Assembly: GCA_902635965.1 (NCBI GenBank)
Contig: CACPQA010000006.1
Span: forward strand, 31,793-95,792
Source: an uncultured Bacteroidota bacterium
Lineage (GTDB): Bacteria > Bacteroidota > Bacteroidia > Flavobacteriales > Flavobacteriaceae
Reading direction: 5' to 3'
Length of the DNA: 64,000 bases
The translations under genes and the position numbers were made by a program. The notes under the pieces are model-generated. The model had not been told where the DNA came from, ran no database searches, and saw only the letters and a list, made by a program, of their open reading frames with translations. Of this stretch, positions 24,696-32,392 are shown in pieces. Each line of letters opens with the position of its first letter. The first letter of the stretch is position 1.

Positions 24696-25415
24696 ATGAT
24701 TAAAATAGAAATTTGTTGCACATCAATTGATTCAGCTTTAGTGGCTGAAAAGTATGGGGCCAATAGAATAGAACTTTGCTCTGAAATATTTTTGGGAGGT
24801 ATTACTCCATCAATTGGCTTGATTGAATCTTGTGTGGAGGAGCTTAGGATTCCAATTAGAGTACTTTTAAGACCAAGGGGAGGTGATTTTAATTATAATG
24901 ATAACGAAGTCAAAGTATTAATCAATGATGCAATTAGATTGAAAGACATGGGGATAAATGGGATTGTCATTGGACTTGTTGACGAAAAAGGTGCAATTCC
25001 ACTTAATAAATTGGAAAAAATCTTAAATAAAGTTGATGGGAAAATGAATTTGACCTTTCACAAAGCGTTTGATTACCTTAAGAAACCAATCCATGATATT
25101 AAGACTTTAATTGATTTTGGCTTTGATAACATTTTGACTTCTGGAGGGGAAAAAACAGCCGAAGAGGGTTTAAATTTTATGAACAAACTTAGAAATGAAG
25201 CAAACGGAAATTTAGTGATTATGCCTGGTGGTGGAATTAATTCAGAAAACTTTAGACATTTTATCAATCATAATTACGAATGGGTTCACCTCTCTGCTAA
25301 GAAAAAGGATACGTTAAAACATAAAAAAATTTGTGAAATTGAATTTATGGATCAACCTGTTTATTCAATCAATGCAGATATCCTTCAAAAAATTAAAAAT
25401 CTGAATAATATTTAA
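24696..25415 (+). CDS. cutC: CutC family protein
   Basis: A 239-residue TIM-barrel protein with the CutC signatures: IEICCTSIDSALVAEKYGANRIELC (3-27), GGITPSIGLI, VLLRPRGGDFNY, GINGIVIGLVDEKG, LTFHKAFDY, ILTSGGEKTAEEG and IMPGGGINSENF. CutC was linked to copper homeostasis in E. coli, but the biochemical role is still unsettled. It is divergent from the capA gene with a 38-base gap. Length normal. Confidence 0.95.
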   Translation: MIKIEICCTSIDSALVAEKYGANRIELCSEIFLGGITPSIGLIESCVEELRIPIRVLLRPRGGDFNYNDNEVKVLINDAIRLKDMGINGIVIGLVDEKGAIPLNKLEKILNKVDGKMNLTFHKAFDYLKKPIHDIKTLIDFGFDNILTSGGEKTAEEGLNFMNKLRNEANGNLVIMPGGGINSENFRHFINHNYEWVHLSAKKKDTLKHKKICEIEFMDQPVYSINADILQKIKNLNNI

Positions 25416-25498
25416 CTTCCCGAAAAAATGTATTTAATATAACAACTGTTAGTTCAGCTCAAAGCAGAAAAAAAGAAAAGTTGCAATTGATATTATAA

Positions 25499-25711
25499 TT
25501 AACCTTTAATTGAAATTTTCAACTTAACAATTATTAACAATAGTCCCAGTGAGATTAAAATTAAACCAATGATAAAAAAATTATGATGAAATCATATGAA
25601 TTCACTTGTGTAATTCAACGAAATTACTGGAAAAGAAGCAAAATTTATAAATAAAAATATAAAATAAACTTCCCAATTTGTTTGAGTAAAATAAGTCTTA
25701 TTTGATATTTT
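25499..25711 (-). pseudogene. Decayed two-helix membrane protein gene
   Basis: The minus strand can be read in one frame for 71 codons with a single internal TGA (codon 41) and no start codon. The product is membrane-like: KISNKTYFTQTNWEVYFIFLFINF, then a loop, then after the TGA FHHNFFIIGLILISLGLLLIIVKL and a basic end. TAA stands directly before AAA ATA where ATG would be expected. Coherent topology on both sides of the stop suggests a recently inactivated small gene rather than chance. The rest of the 610-base gap (25416-25498 and 25712-25792) shows nothing recognisable. Confidence 0.35.
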
Positions 25712-25792
25712 TTAAAGATATAAATAGTTAATTTAAACCCCTCGATTACTGTTTACTAAAATAAAATTTAGCTTTTTGCTTCACCGAAGGGT

Positions 25793-25918
25793 TTATTTAC
25801 CCCTACCAGTTTTTCTAACCGCAAATGCTTTTCTTTTGGAATTATTTGAAATGTTTTTTTTAATTTCTTTCTTCGAATTACTTTTTACCTTACTATTACC
25901 AAAAAATTTGCTTGTCAT
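25793..25918 (-). CDS. Small basic protein, conserved in flavobacteria (41 residues)
   Basis: ATG to TAA encodes 41 residues, MTSKFFGNSKVKSNSKKEI... ending FAVRKTGRGK. The pattern xSKFFGN at the start, a Lys/Ser-rich middle and a VRKTGRGK end resembles small basic proteins I recall from many Bacteroidetes genomes. About a third of residues are Lys/Arg, so binding to nucleic acid or ribosomes is possible but unproven. It fills the middle of the gap between cutC and the 26027 gene. Confidence 0.65.
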   Translation of the reverse strand: MTSKFFGNSKVKSNSKKEIKKNISNNSKRKAFAVRKTGRGK

Positions 25919-26026
25919 TATTTAATAATTTTATTTGATAATACAATTTAAAATTTTTTGAAATAATACCTTCAAAAAACATTAACATATTTTGTAACTT
26001 TATAAGAGGTGGATGTTTTTTAAAAA

Positions 26027-26461
26027 ATGAAAAATATTTATTTAATAATATTAAGTTTTATTTGCTTTTACTCCCATTCTCAATATGAAGTATCAGAAGG
26101 AGAGCAAAGATGGCAAGTGATTGGTTCAAAAGAAGACGGAACCGTTTTCCTCAAATTGCAAGGAAGTAATTTATATAAATTTACGTTTAAAAATTACCAT
26201 TATTCTAACAATAAAATAATTCAAAGTATTTATTTTAATTCAACCAACACAGATATTACGAATCTAAACAATTTTTTATTGAATTCTTTTGATTTAACTG
26301 AATCTGTGAGTACTTCTTTAAAAATTGACAAATACGAATTTCAAGTTTCAAAAAGTGATGATTATTTAAAGGTTAATATTATTTCAAACGAATCAAAAGA
26401 ATCTATTGGCTGGATGCCTTTTACCAAGAAAGATATAAATAATTTATTTGGTAAATATTAA
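26027..26461 (+). CDS. Secreted protein of unknown function
   Basis: A 144-residue exported protein (signal MKNIYLIILSFICFYSHS). The mature part is beta-rich: RWQVIGSKEDGTVFLKLQGSNLYKFTFKNYHYS, then a helix TDITNLNNFLLNSF and a second sheet SLKIDKYEFQVSKSDDYLKVNIIS. No family recognised. The next gene starts 1 base after the stop, so they share a transcript. Confidence 0.66.
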   Translation: MKNIYLIILSFICFYSHSQYEVSEGEQRWQVIGSKEDGTVFLKLQGSNLYKFTFKNYHYSNNKIIQSIYFNSTNTDITNLNNFLLNSFDLTESVSTSLKIDKYEFQVSKSDDYLKVNIISNESKESIGWMPFTKKDINNLFGKY

Positions 26462-26462
26462 A

Positions 26463-26684
26463 ATGTTTGAATCATATTTTTTATCAATAATTATTTCATC
26501 AATTGTTACTTATTTAGTGTGGATCAGATCAAAAAAGTGGCTTAGAAAAAAAATCAAATCTCAAATTTACTCTGATAGTGATAAGAAAATTTATTGGGTA
26601 TTTTTCTTTTTAACCTTGTTTGCCCACTTTGCCCTTTTAATTTCTATCATTTTTTTCATTGATTTAATCAATTTTGTTTTTTAA
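26463..26684 (+). CDS. Small membrane protein of unknown function
   Basis: A 73-residue protein with two helices (residues 2-19 and 46-70) joined by a basic loop (IRSKKWLRKKIKSQ). An upstream TTG at 26448 would overlap the previous gene; the ATG at 26463, one base after that stop, is preferred. Not recognised. Confidence 0.6.
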   Translation: MFESYFLSIIISSIVTYLVWIRSKKWLRKKIKSQIYSDSDKKIYWVFFFLTLFAHFALLISIIFFIDLINFVF

Positions 26685-26755
26685 GTAAACAAATCCTTTT
26701 TTGAGAGTAATTTATAATTTTATAAATTTAATAATTATCTATAAATCAATTTATT

Positions 26756-27283
26756 ATGAAAAAAACAATTTATTTATTTTTATTATCATTTGTAATTCTT
26801 TATTGTGAAAGTCCATCAAATAATGAGGTTACAAATAAGGATAAAATATTTGGTAAATGGTTAAGAAAAGGTTACGCGTGGACCGGAAACGGATTTATTG
26901 CAGGTGACAAAAAAGATTCTGACATAGTAAAAAAATTCATGGATGCATATGAAAATATGGATCCAAATCTTATGGTTGAAATGACAGCTGATACTGTTAA
27001 GTTTCATCCAGCTGATATCGGAGGTACTTTTGATGTTGACATGACCAATACAAAATTTATTGTTGAACGACAATTAGGTTGGGATTCAATATCCAGAAAT
27101 TATGCTTACATAATGCCTTTGAAAATCGAAAATTCAAAAGATAGAGTTGTAACTACTGTTTTTTCTGAGATAAGATATAAAAAAGATGGATCTACAGATT
27201 CTAATAATTTTTATGAAAGAATTTATTTAAACGAAAATGATAAGGTGACAAGAGTGGTACAATTTAGTAGACCAACTAATTAA
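26756..27283 (+). CDS. NTF2/SnoaL-like lipoprotein
   Basis: A 175-residue lipoprotein: hydrophobic signal ending VILYC with the acceptor Cys18. Segments DIVKKFMDAYENMDPNLMVEMTADTVKFHPADIGG, FIVERQLGWDSI, KDRVVTTVFSEIRYKKDG and NNFYERIYLNENDKVTRVVQF give the helix and curved sheet of an NTF2-like fold. The phrase GKWLRKGYAWTGNGFIAG after the lipid anchor is not part of the fold. It resembles the 12286 and 30107 products in architecture. Ligand unknown. Confidence 0.78.
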   Translation: MKKTIYLFLLSFVILYCESPSNNEVTNKDKIFGKWLRKGYAWTGNGFIAGDKKDSDIVKKFMDAYENMDPNLMVEMTADTVKFHPADIGGTFDVDMTNTKFIVERQLGWDSISRNYAYIMPLKIENSKDRVVTTVFSEIRYKKDGSTDSNNFYERIYLNENDKVTRVVQFSRPTN

Positions 27284-27365
27284 TATTATTTTAATGTATT
27301 AGTTTTCATAAACCTTTCGTTGTAGTATTGTGAAATAAAAGTTACTATATTGTAAAAAAACAAAT

Positions 27366-27785
27366 ATGAAAAGAAGAATAAACGCTATTTGGAAAGGTGA
27401 CGGATCAGATGGAATCGGATTTTTAAACGTACAGAGTGGAGCATTTAAGGACATGCCCTATAGTTTTAAAACAAGATTTGAAAATGATAATGGTACGCTT
27501 GGAACGAATCCTGAAGAGCTTATAGCATCAGCTCTAGCGGGATGCTTTAATATGAAACTAAGTTTCGATTTGAATGAAGCTAATTTTAATCCTGAAAATT
27601 TAAATACTGATGCAATATTATCTTTTGAAGATGGAAAAATTTTATCAATTGAATTAAAGTTAAAAGGAAAAGTTCCAAATATATCGGAGGATAAATTTTA
27701 TGAACTTGCAAATAATGCTAAAGATAATTGTCCAATTTCAGGAGTTTTAAACTGTGATATTTCACTTAACATCACTTTATTATAA
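27366..27785 (+). CDS. OsmC-family peroxiredoxin
   Basis: A 139-residue OsmC/Ohr-fold protein. The two redox cysteines are present: C60 in ALAGCFNM and C122 in AKDNCPISGVL. The N-terminus WKGDGSDGIGFLNVQSGAF and TNPEELIASALAGC match OsmC rather than Ohr. It reduces organic hydroperoxides in the cytosol. It stands alone on the plus strand, with no OhrR-like regulator nearby. Confidence 0.95.
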   Translation: MKRRINAIWKGDGSDGIGFLNVQSGAFKDMPYSFKTRFENDNGTLGTNPEELIASALAGCFNMKLSFDLNEANFNPENLNTDAILSFEDGKILSIELKLKGKVPNISEDKFYELANNAKDNCPISGVLNCDISLNITLL

Positions 27786-27793
27786 AAGAAAGA

Positions 27794-27925
27794 TTAAATT
27801 AAATATTCATAAACAATAATCGTTATGATAACCCCCTTAACATAAGATATCCATGCTATTTGGTATGTATTTAAGCCAAATTTTTTCATGATATTATCAA
27901 GTTGTCTTTTATGCCATTTGATCAT
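27794..27925 (-). CDS. Small membrane protein (43 residues)
   Basis: ATG to TAA encodes 43 residues: MIKWHKRQLDNIMKKFGLN, then TYQIAWISYVKGVIITIIVYEYLI, that is an amphipathic basic segment followed by one membrane helix. The layout agrees with small flavobacterial proteins I recall, but I cannot verify that here. It lies opposite to and just beyond the osmC gene, with a 100-base empty gap on its upstream side. Confidence 0.5.
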   Translation of the reverse strand: MIKWHKRQLDNIMKKFGLNTYQIAWISYVKGVIITIIVYEYLI

Positions 27926-28030
27926 GATTAATAATTATAAATTAAATTTAAAAAATATCACTTACATAATTGTCATTTTAATTATCTATAGTTCAAGATT
28001 AATTATTTAATTATTGATAATATACCATGA

Positions 28031-28408
28031 CTATTTGTAGATGTTTTTCAACTCAAACTGACCAAAATACATATCACCAATTAACTCTACGACCTTTATT
28101 GTTAAATCATTTGGGTTCATATTATCTGGAAGATCAAAAATAGTTCCGTCGTATGAGATTAACTGATTTTTGGGTTGATTTAGTTGAATAGATGTATATA
28201 GCTTTTGTCTTAAAATTTGCTCTAAAGTGTATCTAGAGTCCAAAAAAATGACTTTAAATGAATCTATTTTTTCTATAGAAGTTCTAAGAATTCTACTTTT
28301 ATATTTAAGTTTAAGTTCGTTTCTTTTCATCCCCTCAAAAAAATCCTGACAAAATAATAAGTTTGAAAAAAACAAGAAGAATAAATGTGTAAAAAGAAAT
28401 TTTCTCAT
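28031..28408 (-). CDS. Secreted protein of unknown function
   Basis: A 125-residue exported protein (signal MRKFLFTHLFFLFFSNLLFCQ; the Cys before Gln could also be a lipid site but the lipobox is poor). The mature part has NELKLKYKSRILRTSIEKIDSFKVIFLDSRYTLEQIL and a final TIKVVELIGDMYFGQFELKN. Not recognised. It is one of several isolated short exported proteins in this stretch. Confidence 0.62.
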   Translation of the reverse strand: MRKFLFTHLFFLFFSNLLFCQDFFEGMKRNELKLKYKSRILRTSIEKIDSFKVIFLDSRYTLEQILRQKLYTSIQLNQPKNQLISYDGTIFDLPDNMNPNDLTIKVVELIGDMYFGQFELKNIYK

Positions 28409-28455
28409 TATTTAGTAAGATATATACTTTATTTATTCAAAAACTCACCCAATAA

Positions 28456-28683
28456 TCACAAAGTCTTGTTGACAAAATCAGTACCCTCATTTAGAGCATC
28501 TTTGATAACTTCTTTATAAACTTTAATCCATTCATTAGAAGCAAAGTCCTTACTCAATTCATTGTAGTCTTTCATAGAGTTTTCTATGGATTCATACTCT
28601 TGATTAATATGCTTATTTATTAGTTCAATAAGGTCCTTTATAAAATCTTGTTTCCTCGAATTGTAATATTCTTTTGTACTCAT
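28456..28683 (-). CDS. Small soluble helical protein of unknown function
   Basis: A 75-residue, highly charged protein without signal or membrane helix. It is almost entirely helical (FIKDLIELINKHINQEYESIENSMKDYNELSKDF), possibly a small helical bundle. Not recognised. It is preceded by a 60-base gap and a 33-residue candidate ORF. Confidence 0.55.
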   Translation of the reverse strand: MSTKEYYNSRKQDFIKDLIELINKHINQEYESIENSMKDYNELSKDFASNEWIKVYKEVIKDALNEGTDFVNKTL

Positions 28684-28747
28684 AAAATAAAATAATTTTA
28701 GTCAGTAAAAAAACTTAAATATGATTCTGGTATAACACTTAAATTAC

Positions 28748-28849
28748 TCATTTATTAATGTTTTTTTGGTATTGAATATAAATAAAGCAGATTAAGCATA
28801 TAATTGTACAAATTATTATTACCGAATTATACCAGGCTATTTTTTTCAT
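28748..28849 (-). CDS. Possible 33-residue membrane peptide
   Basis: ATG to TGA encodes MKKIAWYNSVIIICTIICLI, then CFIYIQYQKNINK: basic start, one helix, basic end. It has normal topology and fills a 190-base gap, but there is no promoter box and no recognised homologue. Confidence 0.33.
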   Translation of the reverse strand: MKKIAWYNSVIIICTIICLICFIYIQYQKNINK

Positions 28850-28875
28850 TTTGAAAATTTAATTTAATTAAGAAT

Positions 28876-29277
28876 TTAATTATAAACTCTAAATACTTTT
28901 CTATAAATATGGGTTTTATTATCAAATGTCCACACCTTTTTTCCTATATCAGAATCCCACATTTTATCCCACAGGCTTTTATATTCGTCACTTACATTAT
29001 GAGTCATTTCGTAGTGTTTGTCGCTGGTGTAAGAACTAATTTGAAAATATCTCAGAGTTGTGTTTTTATTATTATCTTTTATTTTATAAATTTTGTAAAA
29101 ATCTTTTCCGTATCCAGCATTTTCTAAAACTCTATTAACGTCGGAATTGAATTTTAGAAAGTCAGATTCTAAATTTTCAGGTACATCAAAAAAGTGAACA
29201 CTCAACCTTTCTTGGTTTTGAGCAAATAATATAATTGTACATAAAAGAAATGATATAGAAGTAATTATTTTTTTCAT
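28876..29277 (-). CDS. Secreted protein of unknown function
   Basis: A 133-residue exported protein with a signal peptide ending LFAQ. The mature part LSVHFFDVPENLESDFLKFNSDVNRVLENAGYG...YKIYKI...YFQISSYTSDKHYEMTHN...YKSLWDKMWDS looks like a single dimeric alpha-beta-barrel (ferredoxin-like) unit. It is similar in style to each half of the 21158 product. Function unknown and the fold is inferred only from strand/helix order. Confidence 0.65.
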   Translation of the reverse strand: MKKIITSISFLLCTIILFAQNQERLSVHFFDVPENLESDFLKFNSDVNRVLENAGYGKDFYKIYKIKDNNKNTTLRYFQISSYTSDKHYEMTHNVSDEYKSLWDKMWDSDIGKKVWTFDNKTHIYRKVFRVYN

Positions 29278-29367
29278 TATGAATTGATTTTGTGATTATC
29301 ATAACAATATATAAAAAAACCGATTAAATTAAATTTTCAATAAACTTCAACTGTATTCTTTAATTAT

Positions 29368-30066
29368 TCATTTTTTTGCAACATATATAGATAAAGTGCC
29401 AAATAATTTTTCTCGAATCTCAAAATCATAAAAGCCTACATTTGATAATATTTTTAAAAAATTTCTTCCTGATGGAAACACTTTTGATGAAATTTGCAAA
29501 TAAAAATAAGCACCTGGTTTTTTTGAAAACAGTAAACCCATTAGTGGGATAAATAAAGTAGAAAAAATATAGTAAAGAAATCTAATGATTATATTTTCAG
29601 GTTTAGAGGTTTCGTAAATTATTAGGATTCCAGAATTTTTTAAAACTCTGTAGGCTTCGTTAAGACTCCTCTCTAAGTATTCAAAATTCCTAACTCCAAA
29701 ACAAATAGTAATTACATCAAAGTAATTACAATTATATTTTAGTCTTTCAGCGTTTCCTATATCTAGGTTTATTTGTTTATATAAGTTTTTACTTTTTACT
29801 TTTTTTCTGCCTTCTGAAATCATTTTTTCAGAAATATCTACTCCAGTAATTTCACAGTCATATATTTCAGACAATATGATTGGGATGTCTGCTGTTCCGG
29901 TAGCTATGTCCAATACTTTACTTGGATTTTTTTCTTTAACTAACTTTGCAATCTCTTTTTTATTTTTAAAATCTGTTCCAAAGGTCAAAATTCTGTTTAA
30001 AAAATCATATTCTTTAGAAATAGAGTCAAATATTTGTTTGATTTTTTCTGTCCTTAATTTATACAT
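29368..30066 (-). CDS. menG: Demethylmenaquinone methyltransferase
   Basis: A 232-residue SAM-dependent methyltransferase of the UbiE/MenG family, the last step of menaquinone synthesis. Motifs: IFDSISKEYDFLNRILTFGTD, VLDIATGTADIPI (SAM motif I), GVDISEKMISEGRKK, DVITICFGVRNFEYLERSLNEAYRVLKNSGILIIYETSKP and a final LFGTLSIYVA. Flavobacteria use menaquinone, so MenG rather than UbiE activity is expected. An in-frame TTG at 30081 lies inside a TATTTTTG promoter box, so ATG 30066 is preferred. It marks the left core-gene flank of the repeat-rich block. Confidence 0.95.
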   Translation of the reverse strand: MYKLRTEKIKQIFDSISKEYDFLNRILTFGTDFKNKKEIAKLVKEKNPSKVLDIATGTADIPIILSEIYDCEITGVDISEKMISEGRKKVKSKNLYKQINLDIGNAERLKYNCNYFDVITICFGVRNFEYLERSLNEAYRVLKNSGILIIYETSKPENIIIRFLYYIFSTLFIPLMGLLFSKKPGAYFYLQISSKVFPSGRNFLKILSNVGFYDFEIREKLFGTLSIYVAKK

Positions 30067-30078
30067 CCTATTTTGACT

Positions 30079-30086
30079 CAAAAATA
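30079..30086 (-). promoter_or_regulatory. TAnnTTTG promoter box for menG
   Basis: The minus strand reads TATTTTTG 13 bases before the ATG at 30066. It overlaps the alternative upstream TTG start and argues against it. Confidence 0.45.
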
Positions 30087-30106
30087 CTATTAAGGAGAAT
30101 ATACGT

Positions 30107-30616
30107 TTATTGGGGTAATGTTGAAGGATTAAAGTAGTATGTTTCTGAAGTCATTTTGTTGTTGCTGTTAAAAAAATGGCCTATCATCAAATGTACAGGG
30201 GCCACTTTATCAGAAGTTTTATTTTTCCAAGTAAATTGCCACCAAGATATAACTAAATCCTCTGCTTCTTTGTAATCCAAATGGTCTGGGTAACCAAGCT
30301 CTTTAATACTTATTATTTTGTGAGTATTAAATATTTTACTCATATTCTCCATCTCTTTGTCTAAGTTCATTTTTTTTCCCAAAGGGTTTTTCACATCCAT
30401 ATTGTTTAGGGCATCCCTAAAGAAGAGGTTATCCACAGAGACCTTTTCATATGCTTTCTTGATTTTTTTTATATTATTAGTAGAGTAGGTATTCATAAGA
30501 TTCCGTACTATTTCAACATAAGGACCATTTTTAAATATAGTACCGTTAGACTCCTTGTCTTGAGAGAAAGAATTGAGGGAAATCAAAAAGCATAGGATTA
30601 AGTAAGTGTTTTTCAT
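30107..30616 (-). CDS. Exported NTF2-like protein
   Basis: A 169-residue exported protein (signal ending NSFSQ). Residues 32-160 follow an NTF2-like order: YVEIVRNLMNTYSTNNIKKIKKAYEKVSVDNLFF, LDKEMENMSKIFNTHKIISIKELGY, DLVISWWQFTWKNKTSDKVAPVHLMIGHFFNSNNKMTSETYYF. The last two segments are typical strands of the family. It is the first minus-strand gene after the menG side and is preceded, 30-45 bases upstream, by a partial copy of the dispersed repeat. Function unknown. Confidence 0.7.
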   Translation of the reverse strand: MKNTYLILCFLISLNSFSQDKESNGTIFKNGPYVEIVRNLMNTYSTNNIKKIKKAYEKVSVDNLFFRDALNNMDVKNPLGKKMNLDKEMENMSKIFNTHKIISIKELGYPDHLDYKEAEDLVISWWQFTWKNKTSDKVAPVHLMIGHFFNSNNKMTSETYYFNPSTLPQ

Positions 30617-30643
30617 TTTATTTGGTTTATGTTTATTTACCTA

Positions 30644-30671
30644 ATATAAAAAATATCTGACACTTGAGTTT
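30644..30671 (+). repeat. Dispersed repeat, truncated copy
   Basis: TAAAAAATATCTGACACTTG matches the left part of the element with one insertion; the right arm of the palindrome is missing. It lies 28-55 bases upstream of the 30107-30616 gene. Confidence 0.6.
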
Positions 30672-30697
30672 TAATTTTAAATGAACTAATTATTAGT

Positions 30698-31144
30698 TTA
30701 GTCCTCTATTAAAACTCCTTCAGCTATTGCAGTAGTTACAACTTTAATTTTATTTATTTTATTTATTTCGTCATAGGATTTTCCAGCGTCATGTGCATAA
30801 TGCTTTTGTTCTGCGACACTCAATGTATCAAAAAATAAATTTCCTCTGATTGTTGCTTTTTTACCCTTAATACCCTTTGTAGGAACAAAAAAAGAATAAT
30901 CTTTAAACTTTACAAAAATATTTTTATCATTGGCTTCAATTTCCATCCAACAGCCTTTCATTGGACAAGATGATTTAATAATTCCTGATATTTGAACAGA
31001 TTCATATTTATCACTTTCTGACTCAATTGTTTTCATGTCAAAATTGGTTTCCTCAATATTAAAAACATTTCCATAAAATTCACTTTGTGAGTATACGAAA
31101 CTTACGAATAAAAAAAACACCAAGTTTAAGAAGAACTTTTTCAC
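30698..31144 (-). CDS. DUF4920 protein (exported)
   Basis: A 148-residue exported protein with signal peptide (ending FVYSQ). The DUF4920 signature is clear: SGIIKSSCPMKGCWMEIEANDKNIFVKFKDYSFFVPTKGIKGKKATIRGN split over residues 53-102, then HDAGKSYDEINKI. The CPMKGCW pair of cysteines is the family hallmark and may bind metal or act in redox; no function is established. The start is GTG at 31144. A repeat copy lies 38 bases upstream. Confidence 0.9.
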   Translation of the reverse strand: MKKFFLNLVFFLFVSFVYSQSEFYGNVFNIEETNFDMKTIESESDKYESVQISGIIKSSCPMKGCWMEIEANDKNIFVKFKDYSFFVPTKGIKGKKATIRGNLFFDTLSVAEQKHYAHDAGKSYDEINKINKIKVVTTAIAEGVLIED

Positions 31145-31171
31145 TCCACTATTTATTTGCGCGAATATAAA

Positions 31172-31205
31172 AAATATCAGTCACTTGGATAATATATCCT
31201 AAGAG
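31172..31205 (+). repeat. Dispersed repeat, covariant copy
   Basis: CACTTGGATA-ATA-TATCC then TAAGAG. Relative to the other copies, G to T in the left arm is matched by C to A in the right arm, so the palindrome is kept. It lies 38 bases upstream of the DUF4920 gene. Confidence 0.75.
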
Positions 31206-31212
31206 TATTTTA

Positions 31213-31282
31213 ATTATCTGTTGCTTAGAGAATATCTTCTCTGTATAATGGGGGTTTGTTTAGATTAGAGTAGTTGGTTTTG
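31213..31282 (+). repeat. Dispersed repeat, long copy
   Basis: ATCTGTTGCTTAGAGA-ATA-TCTTCTC followed by TGTATAATGGGGGTTTG and a tail TTAGAGTAGTTGGTTTTG that is shared with the degenerate copy at 33627. It follows the previous copy with only about 8 bases between them, like an empty unit. Confidence 0.7.
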
Positions 31283-31344
31283 TCATAGTTTTTAATTAAA
31301 TCCTACTGTAAACTCATTCAATTAATAGAATCTTAACGATAGTC

Positions 31345-31800
31345 TCAACTCAATAATATTTTTTTTAAACACTCAGATTTGTCATCAAACTCCTTTTTAG
31401 TAATTAAACCCAGATCCATTAACTCTTTCAGTTTTAATAATTTTGTTTTTGCGTCTTTTTTTGAAACAAAATCGGAACCGTCACGATTTTTTAATTTAAA
31501 AAAAATAGTTACAGTAGGAATAACTCCATAATCATCATCTCTATTTGTTTCAATTCTAACAACTTCATATAACAATTTACTTTTTGAAGTCAAAAAAATA
31601 ATTTCTTTTATTGCCTCGTTTTCTAGTGCATTGGAACTTTTGAACGCACCTTTTTTTGAAATAGACCAATTATTTTCTCCCAACTCTTTAAGTCCTAAAC
31701 TAGAACCAGAATCATAAAATGAATTATTTGCAGTACAATCATTTTTTTGAGCATTTAAAGTTGAAATAGACATAAATATTAGTATAATTAGTTTTTTCAT
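31345..31800 (-). CDS. Exported protein with C-terminal SHOCT-like domain
   Basis: A 151-residue exported protein (signal ending STLNAQ). The middle is a small sheet (WSISKKGAFKS, EIIFLTSKSKLLYEVVRIET, TVTIFFKL). The last 35 residues, TKLLKLKELMDLGLITKKEFDDKSECLKKILL, match the SHOCT motif (short C-terminal helical pair, usually ...LKELxDxGxITxxEF...). SHOCT domains are thought to mediate oligomerisation or protein binding. A repeat copy lies 41 bases upstream of the ATG and two copies lie downstream. Confidence 0.78.
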   Translation of the reverse strand: MKKLIILIFMSISTLNAQKNDCTANNSFYDSGSSLGLKELGENNWSISKKGAFKSSNALENEAIKEIIFLTSKSKLLYEVVRIETNRDDDYGVIPTVTIFFKLKNRDGSDFVSKKDAKTKLLKLKELMDLGLITKKEFDDKSECLKKILLS

Positions 31801-31829
31801 TTATTAAATTTTATCAAATTAAATATAAA

Positions 31830-31879
31830 AAAATATCTGTCACTTGGAGAATATCTTCTCTGTTGAATGTGGGTTGTTT
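31830..31879 (+). repeat. Dispersed repeat copy
   Basis: AAAATATCTGTCACTTGGAGA-ATA-TCTTCTC then TGTTGAATGTGGGTTG. One right-arm change weakens the palindrome. It lies between the SHOCT gene start and the DUF2237 gene stop. Confidence 0.8.
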
Positions 31880-31902
31880 TTAAGGTAACTAAACTTATTC
31901 AT

Positions 31903-32262
31903 TCATCTTACCGCATATTTTAGAATTTTTTTCAAAGAAATATATTCTAAGGTCTTTTCGTGTGTTGATTCCAAAATCAATTTAGGAGCTTTTCCAGCTT
32001 TTTCAGCCTCAATCCATCTTTTAACGCAAAGGCACCATTTATCACCTTCTTTTAAACCAGTGAACTGATAAAAAGAAACTGGAGTAATCAAATCATTTCC
32101 TTTTGATGCTGAAAACTCTAAAAATTCATTGTTCATTATTGCACAAACTGTGTGTGAACCTGTGTCATTAAAATTAGTTCTACATAAACCATCTCTAAAA
32201 TACCCTGTCATAGGTTTTAAGCAACAAACTTGCAAAGGTTCACCTAATACATTTTTTTCCAT
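31903..32262 (-). CDS. DUF2237 family protein
   Basis: A 119-residue cytosolic protein matching DUF2237 from end to end: NVLGEPLQVCCLKPMTGYFRDGLCRTNFNDTGSHTVCAIM at residues 4-43, GNDLITPVSFYQFTGLKEGDKWCLCVKRWIEAEKAGKAP at 55-93, then LESTHEKTLEYISL. The many conserved Cys and His residues suggest metal binding; the function is unknown. A degenerate repeat copy lies 29 bases upstream of its ATG. Confidence 0.95.
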   Translation of the reverse strand: MEKNVLGEPLQVCCLKPMTGYFRDGLCRTNFNDTGSHTVCAIMNNEFLEFSASKGNDLITPVSFYQFTGLKEGDKWCLCVKRWIEAEKAGKAPKLILESTHEKTLEYISLKKILKYAVR

Positions 32263-32270
32263 AATGAATT

Positions 32271-32321
32271 AAAGATATATAATCCTTTTTATTTGAAGAA
32301 TATCTCATCTTTGGAATGAAG
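32271..32321 (+). repeat. Dispersed repeat, degenerate copy (subtype with AAAGATATATAATCC)
   Basis: AAAGATATATAATCC, then TTTGAAGAATATCTCATCTT and GGAATGAAG. The left end is identical to the copy at 33611, which defines a second subtype of the element. On the minus strand the same bases contain TATCTTTA, a near match to the promoter consensus, upstream of the DUF2237 gene. Confidence 0.55.
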
Positions 32322-32392
32322 AAATCTAATTTAAGAATTTGGTAGTCTTTTAAATATTTTAATATTTTTGAAACAAACATAAAATTAATTAA

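Noticed and set aside
25499..25711. TGA read as tryptophan (recoded genetic code)
   Set aside because: Several intact genes here end in TGA (for example at 2171 and 17291) and Trp is encoded by TGG throughout.
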